Source: Diphasiastrum complanatum
Lineage: Eukaryota > Streptophyta > Lycopodiopsida > Lycopodiales > Lycopodiaceae
DNA length: 62,000 bases
Direction of reading: 5' to 3'
Assembly: GCA_029204225.1 (NCBI GenBank)
Contig: CM055108.1
Coordinates: forward strand, 18,573,779 to 18,635,778
The notes under the pieces were generated by a model. The model did no database searches. It saw only the letters and a program-made list of their open reading frames with translations, and was not told the origin of the DNA. A program made the position numbers and the translations under genes. The stretch's first letter is position 1, and the number at the start of each line of letters is the position of its first letter. Below, in pieces: positions 11,990 to 22,539 of the stretch.

Positions 11990-12800
11990 GTAAGGGTCAC
12001 TTGGGTCAATATAGCATGGATGTGCTCTGATCAGTTGCACCTGTTGCTTTTCATCCTGCACGGCCTTGTCCAACTGATCATGTGTGGTTGTCAAGGCATT
12101 TTGCAGGAGCTGACGTATTCTTCCAAGCGATCAGCTTGTTATTGTGCCATCTTCTTTTCAGCTTCAGACTTGTCTTCGTGCTGCTTGGCGATCTTCAATT
12201 CTCTATCCAATTGGACAATCTTTTGGCTGATGAGAGTGTTTTCCGATCCCAGATCTAAAATTCTCTACTCCATTTCTTTTTTCTTGTCAAGCATAGACTG
12301 GATCACTTGCGCATGGCTTGAGACCAAACCGAGAGCATCACCAGAATCTACTGTCGTGGAGACGACAACAATAGCAGGACCTGATTGTACTGTCTGTGGT
12401 TGGTGTGAAATAGATGCCGGTACTTCTTCTTCTTCAAAAACATCTTCTTCCTCGAAACCCTCAGGCACGGTGACATCGAACTGATTCGGTGATTTCGCAG
12501 CTTGGTCGACCCAAAGTGTAACTGGTGCGGCTTCATCTTGAAGTGGTTGTTATGAATCTTCAACACCTATAGTAGTATCAATTCTCTTCCAAGGGATTAA
12601 AGTTCAAAGGGCGCAGGGCTCTGGGGCAAAAGTATATCATAATTGAAAGGCTTTGGTCACGGAAAAAATTCGCAAGAGCTTCGCTAGCACAAGTGAGGAA
12701 TGAATCGAATTCGGCCAACTTATAAGTGAATTTGGTGGGTCCATTACACTGAATACTAGTTTGGCTGATCAATTCTGAACCAAAATTTGCAAGCATGTAC
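11990..12800 (-). pseudogene. Decayed ORF downstream of the gypsy integrase: acidic then coiled coil
   Basis: Minus strand, starting about 600 bp after the gypsy integrase stop. In order: a 72-codon open stretch (12796-12578, FTYKLAEFDSFLTCASEAL); an acidic block (EGFEEEDVFEEEEVPASI, about 12470-12420); a Val/Ser block; and a coiled coil (LDREL..AKQHEDKSEAEKK, then TTTHDQLDKAVQDEKQQVQL, about 12300-12020). At least two stops and frame changes break it. It could be an extra ORF of the gypsy element located 3' of integrase, as in several plant gypsy lineages, or an unrelated relict. The overall build recalls the coiled-coil family at 3252-5340, but the domain order differs. Confidence 0.4.
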
Positions 12801-12829
12801 AGTACTGTGAAAATAGACTAAAATTTTTT

Positions 12830-13398
12830 TGGCAAAGGTTTCTAGGGATCTGAACCTATTAGGCAAACATTTTTCAGGGCTGGTGAAGGATGAACCTTCG
12901 CCCAAGAGGGTCCTTCGCCCAGGTACTGTCATAAATGTATTTTTCCAAAATCTAAACCTATGGCCAACCTAATTTTGACATTTTAAGACCATCTAGCATG
13001 TCGGCGAAGGTTCATAATGAGAGTAAGGTGCTCGGCGAAGGTTCCCAAAATGGCATACTAGTGATCATTCGCCTAGCTCCAAAAATAGATTTTTCTTGGC
13101 CAATAACCTTTGCCCACCTCAAATTAGATAAATCTGAAGTGGATGTACAATCTGAGAGCTCAACGAAGGTTTCTGATACTGTATAGACAATATCTGACCA
13201 ACACAGAGATTTTCTAAGTCATTTTTTATCAAAAAATATTGTTCTTTCTTTTTCCCATGCTGATGACTTGTCTGACTTTTGCTCAACAGTCTTTCCTCAT
13301 TTTTTTTTAACTGTCTTTTTCACAAAAAAAATCTCTGAACAATCAAATATTGAAAACAACAAATTGAAAAACAAATAAACTTTAGAAAATCCTTGAGA
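12830..13398 (-). other. Gypsy 3' region with repeated GCGAAGGTT motif
   Basis: Non-coding. Six or so copies of GCGAAGGTT or close variants occur in both orientations (for example 13003-13013 and 13034-13044 forward, 12889-12897 reverse). The same motif fills the gypsy leader at 34370-35030, linking both ends to one element. No 3' LTR matching the one at 35360 was found. Confidence 0.45.
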
Positions 13399-14589
13399 TC
13401 AGGCTTGTTGATCTGGCGGAGCCAGCTGCCAAAACTTGCGTAATTGGCTGCTATTCACTGGAGTATCAAATCGTTTTCCATCCAAGTGCTCAAGAATTAC
13501 TGCGCCATAGTTCAGGATTTTCGTCACTTTATACGAGCCTTCACCGGTAAACTTTATTTTTTCCTTGATCAGCTTGGTTTTGTACATCAGTGCAAGATCT
13601 CCTGCTTTCAGATCCTTTTTGTGTAATCGACGATCGTGCCATGCCTTGCGGCGGGCTTTCTCTACTGCTAATGCATGAACTGCCATCAATCGGGTTTCAC
13701 ATAATTTGTGCAACACTTCATGATGGAGTTGTAAAGACTTATCATCATTTAACTGTTCTGTTGTCGCTATGCGTAAAGATGGGATTAAAAATTCAATTGG
13801 CATGACAACATCTTGACCATAGACCAGTTGAAAGGGTGTTTGATTTGTGCTATTTTTGTAAGCAGTTCTGAATGTCCATAATGCTGAATACAGTTTATAT
13901 TTCCAATCAGACCGACTCGCTTTAACTGTCTTTGTCATAATGGTGTAGAGAATCTTATTGGAAGATTCAGCTTGGCCATTTCCTCTGGGATAGTAAGGAG
14001 TACTAAATCTGTGTATAACAAAAAAATCTTTTAGTAAACACTTTATTGTTTGATCAACAAAGTGTGTACCTCGGTCACTGACAATCTCGATCGGACATCC
14101 AAATTTGATTATAATATTTTCATAAAGAAACTTGGCTGTGGATTTCGCATCAACAACTTTGACATCTTTGGCTTCAACCCACTTGGTCATATAATCAGTT
14201 GCTACGATAATGTATCTGGCCTGAGATCCTTGTGCGGCAGGATGAATAGGACCAACATAATCTAGTCCCCATTTTTCAAACAGTGCTTGCGATAAAACCG
14301 GATGCAAGGGTTCATAATTCTGTCGAGTAGGCCATCGTGCTCGCTGACAAACATCACATGTCTGAATAAAAATTTTTGTATCCTTATGAAGCGTAGGCCA
14401 CCAACAACCTGATTGCAAAAGTTTGCAAACAATAATATATATAGAGAAGTGTTCTCTGCCCATGCCATCATGTGAAAACATGATTAAATCTGGTACTTCA
14501 TGCAGTAAAACACATCTTCGTAGAATGTTGTCTGATCCACGACGATACAATTGTCCTACAATCAATTGATAAGGTTGAGCTTTTGTCAA
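13399..14589 (-). CDS. Ty3/gypsy integrase
   Basis: An open frame of 396 codons encodes the integrase of the split gypsy element. The N-terminal zinc-binding region ends in CDVCQRAR. The catalytic triad is visible as LDYVGPI (D), IVSDRGTHFVD (D) and YYPRGNGQAESSNK (E). The C-terminal part (MYKTKLIKEKIKFTGEGSYKV onward) is the usual gypsy integrase tail; no chromodomain is seen. The first zinc-finger histidines are only partly recognisable, so some decay is likely. It follows RNase H on the same strand after a stop between 14589 and 14594, and would normally be part of one polyprotein. Confidence 0.9.
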   Translation of the reverse strand: MTKAQPYQLIVGQLYRRGSDNILRRCVLLHEVPDLIMFSHDGMGREHFSIYIIVCKLLQSGCWWPTLHKDTKIFIQTCDVCQRARWPTRQNYEPLHPVLSQALFEKWGLDYVGPIHPAAQGSQARYIIVATDYMTKWVEAKDVKVVDAKSTAKFLYENIIIKFGCPIEIVSDRGTHFVDQTIKCLLKDFFVIHRFSTPYYPRGNGQAESSNKILYTIMTKTVKASRSDWKYKLYSALWTFRTAYKNSTNQTPFQLVYGQDVVMPIEFLIPSLRIATTEQLNDDKSLQLHHEVLHKLCETRLMAVHALAVEKARRKAWHDRRLHKKDLKAGDLALMYKTKLIKEKIKFTGEGSYKVTKILNYGAVILEHLDGKRFDTPVNSSQLRKFWQLAPPDQQA

Positions 14590-14593
14590 AGAG

Positions 14594-15061
14594 TCATTCG
14601 GTCAGGTACTCAACAATATCTGCTGCCCACTCAGGTACTGCTTCTACATAGAACAATGCAGCATCTGGTAATTCATCATCCACTTCAGTATTAACTGGTG
14701 CGGATTCGATTCGTGAAACGTGTCCGGCTAGATAATGTTGCTTCCCCTTTCGAACCACAATTCGAAAGTCAAATTCAGTCAATAATAATAACCATCTTGC
14801 AATACGTCCAGTATTGCATGTCTTGTTTACCAAGTAAAGTAACGGTTGGTGATCCGTATAAAATGCAAAGTACGTTTCCATGAGATAGTGACGAAATTTT
14901 TGAATAGGAAAAATCATGGCTAACGCCTCTCATTCTGTTGTTGAGTAATTCTTCTCCGGATCTGTAAGTTGTCTGCTTGCAAATCGTATAGGATAATCCT
15001 TCTTATAATCACCTGGCTGCATCAAAACTAATCCAATGGCATATTTTGAGGCATCTGTATG
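14594..15061 (-). pseudogene. Ty3/gypsy RNase H (3' part, after the transposon insertion)
   Basis: Reading resumes right at the left end of the inserted transposon with HTDASKYAIGLVLMQ (the first catalytic Asp). It continues through YSTTE*EALAM, where a TGA replaces an expected Arg codon next to the catalytic Glu, then FAFYTDHQPLLYLVNK and RIARWLLLLTEFDF. The upstream half of the domain lies at 24368-24661, so the 9.3-kb insertion splits the domain between FHV and HTDAS. Confidence 0.85.
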
Positions 15062-15096
15062 CATTAGAGGAGTTCTCAATATCAAAAAGACCCTTT
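15062..15096 (+). repeat. Left terminal inverted repeat
   Basis: The 35 bp starting CATTAGAGGAGTTCTCAATA are the exact reverse complement of 24333-24367. The match stops at base 36. Confidence 0.95.
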
Positions 15097-15640
15097 AAGA
15101 AATGCCATGTAGGATATACAAAAATATCAAAATAAATAAAACAATATTGTTTATTTGCTTGCCCACACCACTCCAAGGCCTCCCCAACTCCCAATGATCT
15201 AACCACAGTGTCTATAGTCACAGTTAAGAACTGTTAACAGTTCGCAGTATAACTTGACTAAATTCAAAAATATTCCCTCCATTGGTTACGAAAAGGGCAA
15301 TATTTTCACTGGATCTAGAATATGACCGCATCCCAAATTCGAATCAGGAAAAATTGCAAAATGTTTACATATGCATTCCTTCCACGAGAATGGAAATATG
15401 AGCACCAACTACCTATTGGAATGAAAAAATGAGCGGCATTTCCAAATTTGAATCAAGCATACAAGCATGGAGATTGGATTGATCGTACATAGTATACAAT
15501 AAAATCAAAGATGAGTATTTTGTTTTGCTTCATAGAATCTGGTCATAGTACTTTGATGCAACTGATTACTCTATTATTTTTTTGATGATGACATTATATC
15601 ATCTACATGTGGATATCCCTATTGATTTGGCGCCGTTGCA
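15097..15640. other. Left subterminal region of the transposon
   Basis: Non-coding AT-rich DNA between the left TIR and the transposase gene. A possible 3' splice site (ttgcag) lies near 15640, so an upstream non-coding exon cannot be excluded. Confidence 0.4.
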
Positions 15641-15649
15641 GAGAAGAGG

Positions 15650-18233
15650 AGGCAAAGGAGTTCAAATATCTGTTGAAGATCGTTCTCGTTATAGGGCATA
15701 AGGAAAGAAAAACATGGATTTGTGGACAGATGGAACATTATATCCACAAGATCCGGGCACTTTGACACATCTCACATTCTCTTCAATAACTCATTTAGTT
15801 ACATGGATATGAAATGGGCATAGTGGATTACTAGGATATTGTGAAAGATTGCAAAACCATGGAAAACAACTTTATATGAATAAAGTTCACTTTTTAGAAG
15901 GTGAGTTAATTCGGATATCCTCTTATTGTCAGAATAGAGATTGTCATCTCCAAAAGACGTTAGAAGAAAATGAACAACTTAAAAAAAATAATGAATCATT
16001 ACAGAAGATAGCAATCAATATCAAATCAGAACTAGAGCAAATGCAATCAGTCTTACAGTCTATTTGTATTGAAAACTTACAATTACTGAAGGATGTGGAT
16101 TTGGTAAAGAAGAAGGCTGAAAGTAAGAAGCGAAAGCGACGAAGTTACAAGGATATTCAAACGCTTTCAAAAGGAGGTTATCGAAATAGAAAGATCCGTG
16201 CATTCAGTAAGCATATTCTAAATTTTGTAAGTTTTTCAATGACATTTGGATTTAATTTCAGCTATGGTGATATTCTGTTAGCTATCTGTTTTTTTTTGCA
16301 GATCTGCATTAGTAGCTCCTCAGAATATCAAAGACAATGCTTCACTAGGAATGTCATTGGGCACAATATTGACTTGCAAATCCACTGAGCGTATCATGAT
16401 GGACAATAGGATTTCAAATGTAAAGTGTAAAATAGCAGAGTCTTTGATGGTGGACATTCAAAATATTTTAGATAAGACTATAGTTCAGGGTGCTTGTGAT
16501 TTTGCAGGTATTAGTAGGGAAGCATATGCAACAATATTTAAACTAATTAGAGAAGCTTTTAAGCAAGTTCAAATTAGAAAAGTCCCAATCCCTAGGACAT
16601 ATCACTTGAAGAAAGAGAGGGATACATTAAACATAGGTATGCATAAGATCACTGGAACTCCATTTCATATTGAGGAGGTATATGAAACTGATGGAAGATC
16701 GATATTCTATAATTCATCAAACAATTTATTTGTTGATCTAAATTAATTGCTAAGATACATCGTCACATTCTATAATATAACCTATGAAAAGGTGAATGAC
16801 AAAATAATCATAGTACTTAAGTTGGATGAGTCAGAAATTGTGAAAGGGAAGAAGATGGAAGGGGTTAGTATAACTCTCATGAATGGTGCTCTATCCCAAA
16901 TAGAGAACCAAGAAGATTTCAAATTCAGTGTCCAGTCAGAAAATGATATATGGTAGTTGGCAGTGTTTCAGGTAACTAGCCTCATTATTACATTACATTC
17001 ATTGAATAGTATTAATACATTGTAAACTAAGTATAATTAATTCTTTGGATAGGTGCTGAAAGAGGATCATGATATATTATCATGGATATTCTCAAGGACA
17101 TCTTATCCTAGGATCATCAAGGACCAGATGGATGGAGGACTTCTCAATGTTCCAAGAGTTGGAGACTTCAATGTTGAATGGCACATAGCAGGTGATTTGA
17201 AAACATTGAAATGTATGTATAATGTCTCTCACGGTGCTACACCAAAACACCCTTGTTTGTACTGCATGAAAATGGCAAAAGATGTAACTAGGAGTACAGG
17301 AATTACTAGAGAATATGCAGATCCAAACTGGAAGCCTATGCTACCTATCCCCTTAAAAAATGTGCATGTTTGCACTCTTCATGCAGAAGTTAGATTAATA
17401 GAAAAGATCATTTATCTTCATATAGTTTTTGCTTGGAATACTAAGCCAACATCATTAGCAAATGAAGCTATCTCTCGATTAGAAGATGTTTTATCAAAAG
17501 CAGGACTCCATAAAGGACATGTCAAAATTCAAAAAGATGAAAAGCTTTCAAGATAGAATGGGAACATGCCAACTAAACCAAGCATAGGAGGAGCAAAAGC
17601 ACGTCGTTTTCTATCAAATTATACTGGTAAGGCTTCTAATATTCAACACTCAGTCTGGGCAGATATTATTGCTGCCACTCAGGACTTCGAGAAACACAGC
17701 AAAACCAGAGTACTAAAAGTTGATGTATGGAAAAAGCTTGATAGTATGATTGCTATTTTAAGAAAAGAAAAATACTTTGATATTGATAAGAAAGTTGTTC
17801 AAAGGACTTGTGTCGAGTTTGTTAATGCAATATCAAAAGCATGGGGAGAAGATCACATCACTCATTAAATGGTTAGTATAAAATTTTCAAAATGCTTTCA
17901 AATTTTCATATATATTTAGATCCAAACATAAGACTAACATTATGATTTTGACATATGCAGCACATACTAAGAGATCATACATCATTTTTTGCAAATACAT
18001 ATGGAAGCTTGAGTGTATGGTCATCACAAGAGATGGAGAAGTCACATTGGCAAGCACGAGCAGCATTTCATCGAAATACACAACATGGAGGAACCAATGA
18101 AAAATGAAACTACATTTGTCAATTGTTTCAGTGGTTCTACCGCAGAGTTCAGATTCGACATATAACAAAGTCCACACAATACAACAAGTTTAGAAAAGCA
18201 TGCAAGTTCATACAGGAAGAGAAATTGAGATGA
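15650..18233 (+). pseudogene. DDE/D-type transposase candidate (four exons, this copy broken)
   Basis: Probable exons are about 15714-16206 (first ATG 15714), 16302-16971, 17053-17868 and 17961-18233, with GT-AG borders at most junctions; about 750 residues in total. The N-terminus has a coiled coil (about residues 60-130) followed by a basic KKRKRR patch, and the rest is the presumed RNase H-like core. Candidate catalytic residues are Asp in LKLDESEIVKG (about 16825), Asp in WHIAGDLKTL (about 17195) and Glu in VWSSQEMEKSHW (about 18030). A CxxC pair (HPCLYCMK) follows the second Asp, as in several eukaryotic DDE transposase groups. In-frame stops at 15810, 16744, 16953, 17554 and 18112, and a doubtful first splice junction, disable it. 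It is the only gene that looks able to mobilise the element. Assignment to a named superfamily is not possible by eye. Confidence 0.6.
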
Positions 18234-18454
18234 TTGCTGAGTAGAAGATCATCATGACATGTTCAGAATTGCTTTGCAAATTCATTGAACAAGAGAGGAG
18301 CAATACCCAATGTAAATGTATTGATTGTATTATACAAAGTGTCAACTATTCATCATCAGATCTTGTATCAGATTCTATGGTAGTATTGTCATGAAGAAAT
18401 TCTCTGCTAGCGTATGCATCTAATAGATGTGCATGATCCTTATTTCCACTAAGC
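18234..18454. other. Convergent gene spacer in the transposon
   Basis: A short spacer between the ends of the transposase gene (+) and the H4-like gene (-). It is AT-rich and must hold the 3' untranslated regions and polyadenylation signals of both. Confidence 0.4.
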
Positions 18455-19853
18455 TCAAGTGGAATACAATGAATAATCGGAGCTCCTTAAAGGAACATTC
18501 CCATCAGTAAAGCCTAAAATGTTCAAAACATAAGAACTTTTGACAAAAATGATCTTATTTGTCTTAACAATTTTATGTCCTCCTAGATGAAATGATAAAG
18601 CTTTAACTGCCATTATAAGACTCTCCTCGACTGGGCTCAGCTTGGAATGAGCAATACAGATCTCATTCTTCAAGAAATGCCGAAGATAGTGGTGCAATCC
18701 ACTGTCCCTCTGGAACGAGGATGCGTGTTGTCTGAAACCACCTCGTCTCGCAGCAAAATCATCTATTATGAGAGCATCCTGCAATAGGAAATATGTTAGC
18801 AAAAACACATTCAGTGATTGGAAACATTCAAATACAAGGAAGATTAAACACTTACACATTCTTCATCATCAGCAGCAACCAAATCAGGATGATCAATATA
18901 ATGACCACGTACTGAAGTGGAATCATCAGTGAAATGCATTAATGATGGACGAGGGAAGCCCATCTGGGATTAAAATGCCGTGAATTCTTCATCGGATGGT
19001 CTGCCTCGCCCATCCTCAGCTATATTTGAGTCTTATTCAGGCATTCTTCACCGATCATAAGACCCTCCTCGTCATCAAATCAATACCATCAACAAGGTCA
19101 TCTGTCTCAAAATCTACAAAGTCAGAGAATTCGAAAATTGTGCCGGATAATAAACATAGAACCTTGTCCTCACGATAGTAAAAAAGTTTACATAAATCAG
19201 CAGTAGTAAAATATACATCGTCATTAATATAATATACAGACAAATTGAAAAGACATTTCGAATCCTGCATAGATTTGAATTCATCATCAGATGTATTTTG
19301 GCCAATAAAAGAATCCCGGACAACATCAGTATTTAAATCAATGAAGTCACTTTCTTTATCAGGAGTGTTGATAAGAAAGTGACTGATATCCTTAATGGCT
19401 GACTGAATAGAGGAGGGTGCAAAAGGAGGGTCAGCAACAGGAACTTCATCATCATCTGGGATCTGAACTAACAGAAAAAGTACGAAACCACTCTGATATT
19501 CAACCAATCAACATTTCTTGTTGCAATACGGACACATAGGACTACTTTTTGAAAAGATCAAACAATTTGGTGAACATGCTATCCAGTCTATGTCTAAAAG
19601 CTGGGAAGAAATGAACAAGATCAGTATAATGCATGTACTGGAGTGGACCTATGGAGAAAACAGGCTTGTTAAGTATATCTCTGAATCTGACATAATGTTC
19701 ATAAAATATGTCAGAATTTGGTTGTGCAGTCCTAAAAACATGTAGATATGGCCTAAATAGACTGTGGAAGTAGTCTAGGTTTTCAATAATCCCAAATTCA
19801 CTCAGAAATAAACTCAAGCCTGATTCTCGTGAGGATGATGAGGAGGAGGCCAT
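18455..19853 (-). pseudogene. Histone H4-like gene of the transposon (multi-exon, this copy broken)
   Basis: The likely start is ATG at 19853-19851 (MASSSSSSRESG). The first exon (to about 19540) encodes a helical domain followed by CPYCNKKC, a possible zinc knuckle, in a shifted frame. A middle region (about 19480-18856) is acidic (IPDDDEVPVADPP, DDEFKSM, DDLVDGIDL). The last exon, 18778-18455, follows a clear 77-bp GT-AG intron (18855-18779). It encodes DFAARRGGFRQHASS, then GLHHYLRHFLKNEICIAH and SLIMAVKALSFHLGG. These align in order with H4 LARRGGVKRIS, the α2 helix VLKIFLENVIRDAV and α3 VVYALKRQG, needing a few small gaps. A C-terminal extension of about 35 residues is not in H4. Several stops and frame changes in the middle and first exons make this copy a pseudogene. 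The H4 call rests mainly on ARRGG and the spacing of hydrophobic blocks. Confidence 0.55.
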
Positions 19854-20680
19854 GGCAGTAGTGTGAATATTGCACTTGTGTGCGTGGGAGAACTGAACCA
19901 AAACTAACTATCAAAATGGTGCAGAAGATGGATATGTACGGCAGACAGATACAGAATATCGCACTTGTGTGCGAGTAGGTATAGTTGCAAGCAAACGGAC
20001 AGCAATGAGCGTGCACAAAAGCGATATGTTGCAAATTTAGAGAACGCAAAAGGTAAAAAATTACTCGGTTTCCGTGTCATTTATACTAAATTTTTGCACG
20101 TGTGGTCAACGGACTTATGACACTTGTCTACTTTCAATTCGACAACAGGCGCAGGCACGTGTGAGATGACACTTCCACACGTGTGAAATGACACCTGAAC
20201 ACCTGTCGCGTGTTCATTCGATTGCTCATAAACACGTGTCGCTCTCGCATTCGATCGTACAAATCCCACATGTGTAATGTGACAGGGTGACATGTGTCGC
20301 TCGCGCATTTGTCCGTACAACTTCCACACGTGTGACAGGATGTTCTTTCGCACGTGCGAACCCCGATGTAAAATCACAAATTTCGATGATTTTTTTTCAC
20401 TTTTTTTTTTCGCTCCGCATATCACATTTGTGCGCGCCCTTCACAATCGAAATTCCTCCTACTGCCATCCATGTGCACAGGTCCGATACGTCTGCCTACG
20501 TGTCACTCCATATCGCACTTGTGCGTCTTTCCTCAGATCTAATCATTCTCTTTGATATTCGGCTCGCATAGGTCCGATATATCGTACATTCTGTCCGTAC
20601 ATAGCGGTCCTCTACGAGTTCTTTATCATCCCTTCCTTCTCATCCTAACCTTCATGCACAAGTCCGTTATCACATAGTTC
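19854..20680. promoter_or_regulatory. Bidirectional promoter between H4-like and H3-like genes; six CACGTG boxes
   Basis: The 827-bp spacer separates two divergent start codons (19853 on minus, 20681 on plus). CACGTG occurs at 20097-20102, 20156-20161, 20178-20183, 20233-20238, 20327-20332 and 20351-20356, several extended to CACACGTGTG; near-matches CACATG lie at 20267 and 20290. G-box sequences are bound by plant bZIP and bHLH factors. Repeated GCACTTGTG strings (19870s, 19957, 20517) add to the pattern. Chance would give about one CACGTG in 4 kb. A shared, co-regulating promoter for the two histone genes is inferred. Confidence 0.65.
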
Positions 20681-22344
20681 ATGCCCGTGGATAGGAGAAA
20701 GCAGACAAGGAGAGACTTCTTCTCTTCTGGCTCATCCTCATCTCCTGTGGTTGCCATCACACCACCTGCTAGACCTAGAACGCACAACCGCAGCAGGTGG
20801 CTCTCTGAGATACGCAAGTATCGGAGGTCAATAGCTCTGTTGATCCCAAGAGCTCCATTCTACCGTGTTGTCCGGAACATAACAAGAAATGATCTCGGCT
20901 GGCACGTTAGATTCACACCGAGTGCTCTTCAGTGCCTTCAGGAGGTTGCTAGAGATTATATTAGCCTTTTTTTTGAGGATTATTTTTTGCTTGCCATCCA
21001 TACCAAGAGGGTTACCATAATGCCCAAGGATTTTCAGCTACGAAGCGTCCTAGGAAGCAGACAGCCCCCAAGCGTGCTCCTAAGAAAGTGAAGCCTAACG
21101 CTTCAGATTCTGTGAAGCCTATCCCAAAATCCATTGTAGATAATGCTGCTATTGATAATGCTATAAATATAGCTACCTCTATTTTGGATACTCCTATAAT
21201 TGCTGTAGATACTACACATCCACCTCCTCCACCTCCTCCCAATTTCTATACATATATAGATTCGGATGATTATCTTAAATTTGAGAAAGACATATCGGAT
21301 GCTATAGATACAATTGGTACTCCTTTTTATTTTAGACTAGATGAACTTGATTTTAGTATTAATTTTAGAGTTCTAGATTGTCCGGATCTCAAAGACAGAC
21401 GAGCTTCTATCAGTGATCCTATGATAGAGTCCGGGCTGACACTCTTGCAATTTGACATTGCAAGAGATTCATCAAACGAGTTGCTGGTGCTGAGTAACTT
21501 TCTGCTCCAGGACTTCAAGGAGAATAATGACACATTGTCACAATGTCTGACAAGTGGATTCACACCAGCAACAAAGTATCTGATCATTCCTTATCATACC
21601 AAGTAAGATATATTAAGTGCTTCTTCTTGTTTTATGCATTAACATTGACATTTTCAATTTAAATAGTTCTCAGAATTGCTGCTAAAGTACTTTCAAGCTT
21701 ATTTTACAGTGACCACCAGAGTTTAAACCTGATCTCTATTCAGAGATCTGTAAATAATATTATTAAATGTTCTTGTGTCAAGATGAATTCGACGAGAAAT
21801 AAGCATAAGGATGTAGATATATACATTCCATATCTAAGTAAATATATTCCTACAGACGTTTCCCATTCCGTGGACTGGCAGATCGTCAACTTGGAGGTAA
21901 ACTCTATCTTTCTTAATAGCATTTTGAAATTATTATTCTAATGAAATATTTTCAATCAAATTCATTCTATTTCATAATTGATTTCTTGTGTGCTGAATTA
22001 TTTTGCAGTCACCCCAGCAAAATGATTCATTCAGCTGTGGGTGGTATACATTGTACAATGCCAAGTTGTTTTTTGACCCCCTTCAACAAGATGTTGATAT
22101 TTCTAAGGTAATAAATTCTGTTTATTCTTATTTTGGAATCATGATTAGTTTTCTATTCTGGTGATGTTATTGGCCATTACTAATACATGAATGTTCTATT
22201 TTGCAGTTTACACTTCCTGAGTACACATCAAGCCAGGTGTACAGATTTAGACAAGAAATTATCCTGAGTATACTGGCTAGGGCAAGGCTTCAGCCTCCCA
22301 TTATTGATGATGGTGCAAAGGATGATGTAGTTGTACTAAATTAA
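20681..22344 (+). pseudogene. Histone H3-like (CENH3-like) domain plus Ulp1/C48 SUMO protease
   Basis: Exons are 20681-21602, 21710-21896, 22009-22107 and 22207-22344, with GT-AG introns in phase; about 448 residues if fused. Residues 1-115 are histone H3: tail-like RRKQTRRDFFSSG, αN SEIRKYRRSIALLIPRAPF, α1 YRVVRNITRN, α2 SALQCLQEVARDYISLFFED, and AIHTKRVTIMPKDFQL. LLIPxxPFxxxVRxIT and KDFQL recall plant CENH3 more than canonical H3. A basic KRPRKQTAPKRAPKKVK linker and a Ulp1 domain follow in the -1 frame: KYLIIPYHTNDHQSL (His; usual HW is HQ), VDIYIPYLS (Asp), QQNDSFSCGWYTLYN (Gln, Cys). The frame break lies just after DFQL (about 21035), fitting a small deletion in this copy. Alternatively the H3 frame ends at 21091 as a separate 136-codon protein. 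Predicted roles: nucleosome subunit and SUMO removal in the nucleus. Confidence 0.8.
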
Positions 22345-22539
22345 GATCAGAAAAAATATAGATAGCATAGAACAAAAATACATGTATAGACTTCATAGAA
22401 AAATATACATTGATATATCAAATGCTGCTCCAGTTTATGAATTTGGGAGCACAAAATACATGTATAGATGCCCAACTTGGGCTTTCATTTATTGAATGAA
22501 AGGGTGTATACATAGATTTTTACTAAAGTTTATTTGAAA

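Noticed and set aside
11918-12484. 188-codon plus-strand frame
   Set aside because: It is the complement of the acidic and coiled-coil minus-strand remnant, whose composition is far more protein-like.
20960-20990. T-rich slippery heptamer as a programmed frameshift site in the H3-like gene
   Set aside because: Conserved H3 sequence continues in the original frame for about 20 codons after it, so the frame break must lie further downstream.
21005-21033. A tiny intron to explain the frame change after the H3 domain
   Set aside because: The only GT..AG pair there would remove about 27 bases, including the conserved VTIMPKD, far below plant intron size.
20681-21091. H3-like sequence as a processed host histone pseudogene that landed by chance
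   Set aside because: It lies between TIRs, has its own promoter spacer and leads into a Ulp1 domain with introns; the sequence diverges from host H3 in the manner of a long-independent variant.
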